DNA from: Meloidogyne chitwoodi
Lineage: Eukaryota > Nematoda > Chromadorea > Rhabditida > Meloidogynidae
DNA: 64,000 nucleotides
Direction of reading: 5' to 3'
Assembly (NCBI GenBank): GCA_015183035.1
Contig: JACZZP010000014.1
Location: forward strand, 1,860,001 to 1,924,000
The notes under the pieces are model-generated. The model made no database searches. It was given only the letters and a program-made list of their open reading frames with translations, and was not told the DNA's origin. Both the position numbers and the translations under genes were made by a program. Shown piece by piece: positions 21,554-32,078 of the stretch (positions are counted from its first letter, which is position 1; each line of letters starts with the position of its first letter).

Positions 21554-24150
21554 TTAATGAACATGTGTTGATAAACGTGTAGGTCTTCCTCTATCTTCTC
21601 TCATACAAAGGCGTGAAACAAATTCTCCATAAATTACAACAGTTTTTCCATTTAATGTCCAAACAGCACAAGCAATTCCAACAGTAAAATTAGCAAAATA
21701 TTTGAGAAAGAAAAGTATTGGGCCAGGCTGATTTTCTAATCCAATTTCTTCTTCAATTGGGCAATGATCTCTGAGTTGTGTGAAACCAAAGATGGCTCTT
21801 TGTGCTTAAATAGTATAAAAATTAGTTTACTTCAAGTTTTATTAATATTTTTATAGAATTCTGATTTTCAAGTTTATTTAATAAATCATGAGTGTTAAAG
21901 TTCTGATTTTTTTAATTCTGATATTCAAGTTTTATTTTTTAATAATTCTGATTTTCAAGTTTTATTTTTTAATAATTCTGATTTTCAAGTTTAGTTTATA
22001 ATTTCATTTTTTTTTTCGAAAACACAAGAAAATAATAAGAAAATAGTATAAAAACAGAATAAAAACACAAGTTTTAAACATTTACCGTGCAAACAACGTG
22101 TTGAATACCTAAAACAAAAATAAAATCAGAATATTATTTAAACATTCTTATAAACTTACCAATTAGTTAACCATTTTTCCATATTAATAGTTTGATAATA
22201 AGAACAATAACAACTAATAAACATTGGTAAAACATATAAAAAAGAAAAACATGAAATTCTTAAAGTTATTCTTCCAAGTTTTTCACTAGCTTCAGCATTT
22301 TCAAATTTATTAGTAATAAATTGGTTGCATTTAATATATGAACGAATGCGAAGAATTGAAACAAAACCAGAGGAGAAGAATATTAAGCCAATAACTTAAA
22401 TAAAATTTAAAATAAAATTAAAAAATAATTTTTTTTTTTTGGAATTTTTAGTAATAAAATACTTAATTTAATGACTTTTCCAATGAAAAAATTAATAAAT
22501 CTCCCCAATAATAAAAAAAAGAAAAATTAAAACCGATCAACAAAGCTTGTGGAAGAACATTTAAATGAAATAAAAAAGTTGGCTGTAAATTGCCAACAGA
22601 ACATATTCCAGTAAAAACATCCCCATCAATTCCGCCAAATATTATCAAGAAAATAACACCAAATAAAGGCAAAAGCCAGGCAAAAGCATTAAAATAAGAT
22701 GAAAAAACTTGACCAACAGGTACTTCTCCCCATTTTAGTGTCGTTACAAGAAACCAAGAAAAACATAAAATTAACCACCAGAGAGCACCCGCAAAACTAA
22801 TTTTTAATAAATTTTTAATAATAAAAAGATTTAAAAAAATAAACCTAAAATAAAAATGCGCCAAAGCCAGTGCTGAACACCACAAATTTTCATTTCCCTT
22901 AATAAACTTTCGTTTAAAAAATAAAATTTAAAAATAAACCTGTGTAACCAAAGGTTGTTTAGTTGCAGATTGAGTAGCACAAGAAAGTTGGTCTCCAGTG
23001 ACCAATCCAACCATATAAACAGAGCTTACCATAAAATAGGAGCAAGCCAAAAAAAGAATTGCTCTTTCAGGAAATTCGTATCTAAAAATAAATTTAATTA
23101 AAAAAATCTTTTTTAATTAAAAAAAACCTTTTCAAATCAACAAGAAATGTAAAAATTGTAAATAAACAACAAACACAACAAGTAACTGCCCAAGCACCAG
23201 TCCAAAGTTTAAGATAATGACGAGTATGTGCAGTAAAAAATGTGGGCACTAAACCATCATTGTGGCAAGGAAGTGAACACTGTTCTAACGTTTGGTTAGC
23301 AATAACAAGTGAATGTCTTAAATATAATATTTTTTAAATCCCTACAAAAAAATTCCCCAAAAATGTCAAAATAAAAAATCAAAAACCTGTGACCGCCTAA
23401 AACTTTCATTGCATGCGGACATTCCAACAATTTATGGCCAACATCTTTATGTTCATATGCTTGAGAAGTATCAAAAGTTTTGCTTTCATCTTGTTCAAGC
23501 TCATTGTTATTATTTTCCCCAACACACATTTCTTTATTATGAGGAAATTTTTCACAATCAAAAATTTCTGGCCATTGATATCCAAATTTTCTCATTAAAG
23601 TTTCACAGCCATTTTTTGCTGAATAACAAAGATGTCGACAGGGAGGTATTGGTTCATTCAGAATTGTACAAACTGGTGTAAAAATTGTGCATAAAAAGAA
23701 TTTAAAGTCAGGGCTGCATTGAACTTTGACAAGCATTTCATATCTTAAAAAAATAATATTTCATCTTACTGACTGAATTAGTTGAAAAAATAGCTTTATA
23801 AAATCAAACAAATAACGACTATTAATTACCTATTTATTAAAAAAAATTTGCTTACTGTTTTATATCAACCTCTGCTTCTTCTTGTTTTGTATGTTTTAAC
23901 AAATTTGGATAAATTGTCATGTTGTATGGAATATCAGCACACATTTCAATTTTGATCCTCTCACATTTTGGATTAACATTGGTGAACTTAAATTGATTTA
24001 TAAAAAGAAAGCTAAATTCAAATAAACCTGGTATTCCTCGCTTTCTACAATTGTATTTGAGGAAAAAGCATTAATATTATTGAAATAAAGAAATAAAAAT
24101 AAGATAAATAAAGCCATAAATGTTTTAAATTTAATTAAAAAAGAAGCCAT
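21554..24150 (-). CDS. Frizzled-family Wnt receptor
   Basis: Ten exons: 24150-24028, 23986-23856, 23743-23387, 23316-23128, 23081-22940, 22897-22845, 22796-22534, 22394-22160, 22108-22086, 21804-21554; 588 residues. A signal peptide (MALFILFLFLYFNNINA) leads into the Wnt-binding Cys-rich domain (CERIKIEMCADIPYNMTIYP, then FFLCTIFTPVCTILNEPIPP and CRHLC). A linker is followed by seven TM segments, including TGAWAVTCCVCCLFTIFTFL and SSGFVSILRIRSYIK. The cytoplasmic Dishevelled-binding motif KTxxxW, expected right after TM7, reads KTVVIY here, with Tyr for Trp, and the tail is short. C. elegans has four Frizzleds (lin-17, mig-1, cfz-2, mom-5); I cannot tell which this matches. Confidence 0.92.
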
Positions 24151-24586
24151 TTCTATTCAAGTAAAATCTAAAATTGTGCTTTCATTTTCACTAAATGGTC
24201 CACCAAAAAAGTAAAATTCTTTATTTTTCTTTTATTCTTTTTTCATTGTCTCTCTGCATTTTCTACACTATTTTTCTATAAAGAAAATAAGAAATTAATA
24301 ACATTACGCCAAAACTGTGTTTATTTAAAATTAATATTTTTTTCTTTTCTAACTATTCTTTCTCTTTTTCTTTCATTCTTTTTCACTGTCTCTCATATTT
24401 TACACTATTTTTTTAATAATTAGAAATGAGGACACTTATTGTTTTTTTTGGAGCAAATACTAAATATTTAAACAAAATGATTATAATTTTTTGTTCTAAA
24501 ATAAATAACGCTCATTCATTATCTATAAAATTGATTTGATCTTTTTTAATTTTTTTCATTCAGGGCTATTTTTTAAATTTAATTAA
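24151..24586. promoter_or_regulatory. Divergent promoter region with duplicated CT-rich block
   Basis: Intergenic between the divergently transcribed Frizzled and ssSPT genes. A pyrimidine-rich block of about 50 bp, built around TTTTTCATTGTCTCTCTGCA and ending CTACACTATTTTT, occurs at about 24225-24280 and again, diverged, at 24360-24410. A TTCATTCAG acceptor-like site at 24555-24563 precedes the ssSPT ATG and would fit spliced-leader addition. The regulatory role is inference. Confidence 0.4.
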
Positions 24587-24878
24587 ATGACTTCAACTAA
24601 TATTAATTCAAAAACTTCCAAAAATTGGATGGAATTTGAAGAGCCACATACTGGACTAGTTAAAAACGACTTTTTTGGCTATTGGTATCTTCAATATTGG
24701 TTTGAAATTTTCAATTCTATTAAAATTAAATTAAAAATTATTATTTTTTAATTTTAGTCTAATAACTGGACTTTACATGCTTGAACCCTGGGAACGAAAA
24801 TTATTTAACTCATTTGTCTTCTGTCTACTAGGAACAGTTTTTTCAGTTTGTTATTTTATTTTTAGAACGATTTTTTAA
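24587..24878 (+). CDS. Serine palmitoyltransferase small subunit (ssSPT A/B-like)
   Basis: Activator subunit of serine palmitoyltransferase, the ER enzyme that starts sphingolipid synthesis; it boosts activity and sets acyl-CoA preference. Two exons, 24587-24684 and 24758-24878, 72 residues, close to human SPTSSA (71). The signature LITGLYMLEPWERKLFNSF aligns with human LVTALYMLEPWERTVFNSM. A C-terminal TM segment (FVFCLLGTVFSVCYFIF) follows. The N-terminus carries extra polar residues. Short enough to be missed by automatic annotation. Confidence 0.9.
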
Positions 24879-25055
24879 TATTTATTTAATTTCAATTATT
24901 TAAAATTAGTGATATAAGATATTTAAATATAAAATATTTATTATTTATGTGTTGATTTTGGAATTTTCAAGTTTTCTTACTTAGAAATTTCAAAAAAACT
25001 TTTTTTTTTAATTTTCGTGCCTCTACGGACCTTCTCCATAAAAATAAAAATTATT

Positions 25056-25122
25056 TTCCACGAGTGGGATTCGAACCATCGACCCTCTAGTGCAAAAACC
25101 AACACACTTGCACTACACCAAA
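25056..25122 (-). other. tRNA-like element in tetraspanin 3' UTR
   Basis: On the minus strand: TTTTGGTGTAGTGCAAG (A-box-like) and GATGGTTCGAATCCCACTCG (B-box and 3' part) with GTGGAAAATAA after it. The stretch CCCACTCG(T/C)GGAAAATAATTTT is shared almost exactly with the element at 63400. The acceptor stem does not pair. It starts within 10 bp of the tetraspanin stop, in sense orientation. Confidence 0.55.
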
Positions 25123-25126
25123 ACAT

Positions 25127-26287
25127 TTAATAATAAAAATCATTAAAATCTTTTAAAATGCTTTTTGATAAACAGCAAGCGAAGCATATTCCAATAACTT
25201 GTAATGCTGCCAGAAAAGCACTTGCACACCCCAAAATCATTGCATTAGATACTATCCACCGTTGAACCGCTTCAACACATCCTGTTGAATGAAGCATTGG
25301 TTGGATTATTCTAGCACAGCCTAAAAAAAGAATTACGGGACAAAATAGAGGCAAACCCTCACAGTTTCCTTACCTGAATGAAAATGGACACAACATGAAT
25401 CTGGCGGAATTCCTTTCCAATCAGTTGCATTGTTTACACCACAACAATAAAGTTGACGCTTTTTTAAATTTCGTTAAATTAAAATTAGTTTATCAGGTTT
25501 ACCTGTACTTGATCCCAAGCGAGTGATACACCTTTAGATTTGTTATAACGTTCAATACCCTAAGAAGAAATGAACTTTGATTAAGACTCTAATTGCCCCT
25601 ATTAAAGACTAAAATTCCCAGAGACTCTAATTGCCCCGAGACTGATTTCTCCCAGGCTTTAATTTCCCTAGGACTCAAATAGCCTTTATTCAAAATTGCC
25701 TCAAGACTCAAATTCTCTTAACCAAAAATTAACTTTTCTCTCTCTAACCTGTGCCAATTGAGTAACAATAACATCATTTAAAGGTTCATGTAATGCATAA
25801 ACAAGAATAGCAATAGCAGTTTCAGTCATTAAAAGTAAAGCTAATAAAACAGCAAAACTGACAGTTAAACAATAATTTTCTCTAATAGCCCCACAATAAC
25901 CAATAAATCCCAATAAAGTAAAAAGACATCCAATTGCTAAGAAAATAACTGGAGTAGTTAAACGTTCATCACCTAAAACATCAAGTAAACCAGAATATTT
26001 CATTTGTAATAAAATTCCTGAGATGAGAAAACATATGCCTACAACCTGAAATTTTTTTGAAATTTTTGTGATTTTTTGAAATTTTTTAAAAAATTTTAAA
26101 TTTTTGTCTGTGCGCAAAAACATTTTTCCAACAAGAACGCAAGAATTGGCGTTTTACGTTTATTACAAAACTTATTTTGCGCACATAATTTTCCGGAATG
26201 TTTTAAAATAAAATTTCAACTTACCCATAATATAAAATTTGCAAAGAAGAGTAAATATTTTACAAGTGTTATTCCTCCTTCTACCAT
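25127..26287 (-). CDS. Tetraspanin
   Basis: Four-TM membrane organiser. Five exons, 26287-26225, 26045-25749, 25559-25503, 25458-25374 and 25320-25127; 231 residues. TM1 begins VKYLLFFANFILWVVGICFL; TM2 and TM3 contain IFLAIGCLFTLLGFIGYCGA and LALLLMTETAIAILVY. The large extracellular loop has the diagnostic CCG (RQLYCCGV), then PDSCC and GC, enough for the two conserved disulfides. TM4 is ILGCASAFLAALQVIGICFA. A short C-tail ends in FNDFYY, which could act as a sorting signal. Which nematode tsp gene it matches is not clear. Confidence 0.9.
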
Positions 26288-27253
26288 TATTTTTAAATTA
26301 AAAAATTACTAAAAACAATTTTAATAAGCCTGAATCTTTATCTTATCCTATACACTTTTAAACGGATTTTTTTAGCTTTTATCCGGGATAACTGAGAGAT
26401 TGGGATATTTAAGAAATTAAAAATAATGGAAAAGTTAGGTTGTGATATCTAAGAATGGGAGGGATAAATGAGAGATTTACAGGGAAAGAACCATTCAAGT
26501 CTGAAGATTCCCATTTGAGTCTCAGTCAGGGTTGAATGGAAATTGGAAAAAAGATGTGGGATAACTGGGAGAGTGTAAATTTATAGAAAATGTGTCGGTA
26601 TATCTGAGAGATTTGTATAATTGAGTAAGACTCTAATTGCCTTTTCAAAGATTATTTGGCAACCAACTTTCTTTTTTGGGGAAAAAAATATTCGATCCTT
26701 AAAAAAACATTTTTCTTCTTAAAAAAAAGTTAAATGAAGCCAAAAACATAAAACATTTTTCTCTTTATTTTCTCTTTTCCGGAAGGAAAAGAAGAGAGAA
26801 GAAGAAAACTTGCTCCCCTATATTTATTCCTTTTCTAGTTAATATCCTCCGAAAATTCCCAAAAGAATTGTGACATTGAAAAAAAAATATGCTAAACAAA
26901 TAAATATAAGAAGAAGAAAATCTGTCTTATAAAAAATAAAAAAAATTTTAAATAAATAAAATAAAAATATATTTAGGAGTAATTTTTACCTAAAAAATAT
27001 TTTTTCCACAAATGTTAAATAATATTCGGTCCTTAAAAAATTGTTCTTGGTCAAAAATTTCTCAAAAAAAAATTGGAAATTTTTTGTTATTTTTTGGTGA
27101 CATTTTGTCTAGTTTTGCATTTATGCCATTTTGTCTGATTTTCCTCTATTGACGTTTTATTCACTTTGCGTTGCTGACATTTTGTGTTTTATATATTTCG
27201 TATGATCGAACTTTTTGATATTATGTTAAAACTTTTACTAGTTAGAGAGTTGC
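26288..27253. other. Spacer, tetraspanin 5' flank to transposon edge
   Basis: No gene recognised. Contains scattered GACTCTAATTGCC-type motifs also found in the tetraspanin intron near 25600, and one TTTTCCGGAAGG block at 26776. It ends at the 6-bp TTTTAT target duplication flanking the transposon. Confidence 0.45.
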
Positions 27254-27259
27254 TTTTAT

Positions 27260-27298
27260 CACAGCAGGATCAGTCAGTTGACGCACGCGTCAAAACTA
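27260..27298 (+). repeat. Left terminal inverted repeat
   Basis: 39 bp starting CACAGCAGG and ending GTCAAAACTA. It contains the imperfect palindrome TTGACGCACGCGTCAA, a plausible transposase-binding site. Identical, inverted, to 29910-29948. Confidence 0.9.
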
Positions 27299-27538
27299 CT
27301 TGTTTACTATTTCCTTTTTCTCTTGTTCTCTAACTTGCTCTCTTCCTTTCGCATAATCTTTTATTTACGAAAAAGTATGTAAACTTTGAAATCCAATATC
27401 TCGAAAACCGCTTATACGATTTTAAATCTGTCTATCCATTTTATAGATAATTGTTTCAAGATTTTGTTTAAAAAATTTCATAGGCTCAAATGCAGTTTTG
27501 AGAGAGAAAATGCAGTTTTAATTTTAGATTAATTTAAG

Positions 27539-29670
27539 ATGAAAACAAGAGCAAAAACGCTCAAAAAAAGCATTGCTGCTAAAGAAGGATGGGATAAACA
27601 ACAACAAAAAAATAATAACATCTCTGCTAAATTATTTAAAGCTCGCCAAGATCGATACTCAACAACAAAGGTGAGGAAAATTACAGAAAAAATAGAGCCT
27701 AAAATGAGAGATGTATCTGTTCAAACAGAACCAGAAATGAGAGATGTATCTGTTCAAACAGAATCAGAAACGAGAGATATATCTGTTATGACAACATACG
27801 AAACGAAGAAGGTTTTTGTCCAAACAATTAACAACAAAAATTCAATAGCAATTCAAACAACTGCCTGCATGCCAAAGTCAGTTCTTCCTTTAAGTCCAAC
27901 TTTTGGTGGAAGACCAAGAATGCCGTTGGAAAACTTGAGTAATGTGAGAATTAAAGGTATAGCAAGAGAATTGGCAAATTTTCATCGTGAAAGAACTCCA
28001 AGTATTTTTACTTTATTTTTTTCCAATATAAATTTAGATGCCGAAGGCAATCCATTAACTCATGATATTTTTCGTTTTGCTAAACATTCTTTGAACGTTT
28101 TTACGCCAAAAAAAGAAGAACATAATAAACTTACTATATACCAAGAAATTTTTGCCATTTTATCAGCTGGAATAAGTTTTCATGCAAGAGAAAAACTTAA
28201 GAAGACATTGGCGACCTTTGGATTTAATATTTTTGTGTCTAAACGTGAATTTTTTACAACAAAAAATAAAATTTCTGCTGGTTTAGAGCTCAAATGGACA
28301 AATAATTATTTAAACTGTATAAACATTAAAGAAGTTATTGAGAAGAGAATAGAACAACTAAGGTTGACAGGTTTACTTGAATTAGAATAATAATAAAAAA
28401 GTAATAAAATTAAGACATGTTTGTTGGTATTCCATCTATTGTCTTAATGGGAGATAAAGGTTCAACAACCACTAAGATTGCTGTTCTTCCGGTCATCAAA
28501 CGAAAAACGAATGCAACCGCCAATCTTACTATTATTTCTATTTGGGAAGGCAATGATGATAGGCAATCGTTGAAAAATAATGAGGAAATATTTAATCAGT
28601 TAAAGGAAATAAAAAACGTGAATTGGTTGTTTTTAAAGACTTTGGGTTTTTTAAAGATATTTTTTAAGGATTTTAACGGGGGATCTGAAATTTTTGTCAG
28701 CACTACTGTGTCACCGAGGCGCATGCAGCAACTATCCTTGTTGTATTTGTAGAACACCAAAGGAACAACTTGAAAATAAAGGGAGAATGAGAGAATATAA
28801 TGACACCGAGTTAAACTACTCTTTTGTTGATATTCCTCTATTTTCAATTCTACCAGCACAAGTCATGCCTCCTCCATTACATATTACTCATGGTGTGGCA
28901 ACTAGGGCAATTAATATACTTGAACTTATAGTTGACAAAAAAATCATGATTGAATTTCTACAAAATAATCATATAAGAAGAGATCCACGAACAAAAGCAT
29001 TTCGGGGTTTTTTATTTTTTATTTTAGTTTATTTTAAATTCAGGCAATGATTTAGTTAAATTGTTACACACAGAAGTTGAGAAAAATTCATTAAGTCGAC
29101 TTGTTGATCTTCAAGAATTTGAACAAGCAGCAGCTTTATGGCATAAATTAATTGAAGGAGTCCGATGGTGGTTCACAAAGTCTTCTGCTCAATTATTTGA
29201 TGATCCTATGGAACAGGCTGACTTGGTTGACAAAGGAGCCAAAATTTTGTATAAGATGTTCAATGTTTATTTTTTACATTTTACATTAATCGAATAATTT
29301 TCAGGTGTTAAAAAATCATCTGGAAAATATAGCAAAAAATAGTAATAATGATTTGGTGAGAAAAAAGGCAGAAAATGCAGCAAAAAAATGCAGAATTTTT
29401 CCAAAATTGCATTATTTGCTACACCATTGTGCTGCCTTTATCAAAACGACTGGTTGGTGGGGAGTTGCATCAGAACAAGCAATTGAAAGCTACCACGCTG
29501 TCTTTAACAAGCTAGTAAGATTTTATAGATAAACAAAATTTTAAGTTTAATAAATTAATTTACAGGAACTTCGATTCAGAAACGTCAAAGATCGAAAAAT
29601 TCAAGTTGAACGAATGATGAGGCATCAATTTCTTTTGAATTATCTGCACGATAAAGGTTTAAATGATTAA
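27539..29670 (+). CDS. Transposase-like protein, 638 aa, family not named
   Basis: Six exons, 27539-28370, 28415-28625, 28669-29006, 29044-29264, 29305-29514 and 29566-29670, give one open frame of 638 residues. The N-terminus is basic, then three to four tandem repeats of EMRDVSVQTE type (residues about 58-90). The conserved core runs: VLMGDKGSTTTKI, IISIWEG, ILTGDLKFLSALLCHRGA and YPCCICRTP (a CxxC-type zinc site), MPPPLHITHGV, FPKLHYLLHHCAAFIKTTGW and WGVASEQAIESYHAVFN. Acidic residues in GDKG, TGDL and SEQ could supply a DDE-type triad; this is inference. I recall similar GDKG...LGHQG...SEQxIES proteins repeated in nematode and other invertebrate genomes but cannot name the family. The frame changes near 28390 and 28630 are resolved by small GT-AG introns, so no frameshift is needed. 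Confidence 0.8.
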
Positions 29671-29909
29671 TAAAAAAATTTATTCCAAATGTTATTTTTT
29701 TATAATTTTATCTTCATTTTTTATTTATTTTTTACTTGTATAAACATGGAGGTTCTATTTTGTATATTTTCTTGCTTTTGACCATTTTATAACTTTTCTC
29801 CTTGCTGATCTTTTTTATTTTCCTTTATGAAGTCAGGTGCACGAGAGATTACGTGAATAGGGAAAAATAGATTTAAATTTTGGCATAATGTAAAAGGAAA
29901 AGATTTAGC

Positions 29910-29948
29910 TAGTTTTGACGCGTGCGTCAACTGACTGATCCTGCTGTG
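29910..29948 (-). repeat. Right terminal inverted repeat
   Basis: 39 bp, exact inverted copy of the left terminal repeat, followed by the TTTTAT duplication. Confidence 0.9.
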
Positions 29949-30098
29949 TTTTATTATAGACTATTAAGGAGAGACAGCTAAAGAAAAATAGAAGAAAACG
30001 TTTCACATTAATTCTTTAATTTGTTTTATCCATTTTTAATTGATTAAAATACAATCTTTTTAGCTTTTTTTTAGCTTGTTTAGCATTTAATTAAAAAA

Positions 30099-31462
30099 AT
30101 GGGAGCAGATGGAGGTACAATACCTAAACGATGTGAACTTGTACGTAAAAAGAAGAAAAAGGAGAAAATTGAAAAAAGTTATGCTGCAGCTACAAAATGG
30201 AGAACATGTCAACTTTCTCAGGAACCTTTAAAGAAGCCTATTGTTGCTTGTAAACTTGGAAGGTTTTTCTTTTAATTAAGACTTTATTCTTTTAAAGGCG
30301 AAAAGTATAGTTTGTACCACAATACTGGACTCCGGTATTCTTTGGCCCTCCAGTTCAAACTCCATAAAAATTTAGCTTTCCCAATACGACTTTTTTGGCT
30401 TCTATTTCCTCACATATCTAAGTCCCTCCAATTTTGTTATTTTTCCAAAATTTAATTTTTATAAAATTGTCTTTTAGACTTTACAATAAAGAAGCAATTT
30501 TAGAAGCAAAATTAAGCAGAGCATTATCAACAAATCAAGCCACAGAGCATATTAATTCATTAAGTGATGTAAAAGAATTGAAATTAACAGACAACAAAGC
30601 CTGGAAAAACGATGAAGCAGAAAAAGGAGATGTTTATATTGACATGAATGAAACACCTTGGATTTGCCCGATTACTTCTCTACCAATGAATGGAACAAAT
30701 TCATTTTTTGTTAATTGGCAATGTGGATGTGTTTTTTCTGAGAAGGCTGTTAATGAATTGAAACCTGATGCTTGTTTAGGTTTTTTATTTTTAAATTAGG
30801 GAAGGATTGGACCAAATTTTATGAACCTGTGACCTTATTTTAAGTTAATGACAAAAAGAAAATGATTAAGAAAGCTGGAAGGTTTAGGATTGTATTTTTC
30901 TTTTTAAATCTGTTCAGTAAGTCATGGTTTTGCTAAAATTATTTTCAAAAACCATAGAGATTCATGACCCGTCCTTTTAAATTTAAGTCTACTTTAGTGT
31001 TTGTTTTGACTAATTACCCTTAAAAAACTCTTTAAAAGCTGTCTTTAGAGATGGGAGATGGTCGAAATTTACTCGCTAAAACAATTATTTTTAACCTGAA
31101 TTTTTTTAATTTTCAAAATTGCTTAATTTTTAGGTTGTGGTGGTCTTTTTAAAGTTGAAAATTTAATAAAATTAAATCCTGAAGAAGAACTTTTAATTTT
31201 ATACAAAAAACGAGTTGATGAAGAAAATGAAGATAAAAGACTTAAAAAGATGGAAAATAAAGACAAAGGAGAACAAAATTTAAAAAGAAAAGGTTTATCA
31301 AAATTAAAAGAAGCAAAAAAGATAAAAAAAGAAGAAAAAGATGAAAGTATTCAAAATAATAATAATTTACCAAAAAGTGTAAAATCAATGTTTACTAGCA
31401 GTAAAGAAGCTAAAGAACAACCTAAGGCACATTGGGTTACACACAATCCTTTGTATTATTAA
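30099..31462 (+). CDS. Replication termination factor 2 (RTF2/RTFDC1)
   Basis: Rtf2 proteins act at stalled replication forks and carry a RING-like (U-box-type) fold. Three exons, 30099-30262, 30478-30779 and 31134-31462; 264 residues against about 306 in human. MGADGGTIPKRCELV matches human MGCDGGTIPKRHELV. Next come WRTCQLSQEPLKKPIVACKL and GRLYNKEAILE, and the second finger WICPITSLPMNG, CGCVFSEKAVNELK, CLGCGG. A long Lys-rich linker leads to the conserved end AHWVTHNPLYY (human AHWVTHTSYCF). The gene starts only 151 bp past the transposon's right end, so its promoter abuts the insertion. Confidence 0.95.
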
Positions 31463-32078
31463 ATTTATAAATAAGAACTTATTTTGGGATAAAGATTTAA
31501 ATTAATTTTTTTGTTTTCTTCTTAAATATATGTTTTTTTGTACAATTATTTTTTAATTTATTTTTATATGTTTAATCAGTATTTTGTTTTTTTGTTTTTG
31601 AGAACAATTGGAACGACTTGAGGTCTTTTTATTTTGTAAGGTTTGTATTTTATTTATTCTTTCAATTTATTAATTTTTTAAATTTTGGCCAGTCTTGGTT
31701 TTGAAGAATTTTGAAGACAATCGGAAGTCATTTGAGGTTTTTATTTTAACTTAATTTTTTAATTTGTTCAGTCATATTTTTAGAGAACATTGGGCTTTAT
31801 CATCTGATTTTGAGGTTTTTATTTTTAGGTTTTAAAAGTCCAATTTTCGGGTTTATGCACCATCATTTTGGACGTTAATATTTAAAGTTCATTATAAATT
31901 TTCGACATTTATTTATGTGACCACCATTTTGGAGGGAAAATAGAATATTTAAAAATCATTTACAACTTTTTTGAGAAAAAAGGCTAAAAATAATTAAAAA
32001 AATCTATTTTTATCTCTACGGCCTAGAAAGACTTTATTTTACTAATTATTTTATTTTTAATTTTAGAAAAATAAAAAA
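31463..32078. other. Spacer between RTF2 and aha-1
   Basis: T-rich, with imperfect repeats of a GAACAATTGGAACGACTTGAGG/TTTTTATTTT type block around 31610-31830 (three loose copies). No gene seen. A TTTTAATTTTAG acceptor-like site at 32055-32066 precedes the aha-1 ATG. Confidence 0.4.

Larger units (their letters stand above)
27260..29948 (+). mobile_element. Apparently intact DNA transposon, 2,689 bp, 39-bp TIRs
   Basis: Termini 27260-27298 and 29910-29948 are perfect 39-bp inverted repeats beginning CACAGCAGGATCAGTCAGTT and ending ACGCACGCGTCAAAACTA. The element is flanked by TTTTAT at 27254-27259 and 29949-29954, a 6-bp target-site duplication. Inside is one plus-strand spliced gene with a transposase-like product and no inactivating change that I can see. 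Perfect TIRs, a clean duplication and an open frame suggest recent movement. The superfamily is uncertain: the 6-bp duplication does not fit hAT (8 bp), Tc1/mariner (TA) or piggyBac (TTAA). Confidence 0.85.

Noticed and set aside
28371..28668. Apparent frameshifts in the transposase
   Set aside because: Two small GT-AG introns (28371-28414 and 28626-28668) restore the frame and conserved motifs exactly.
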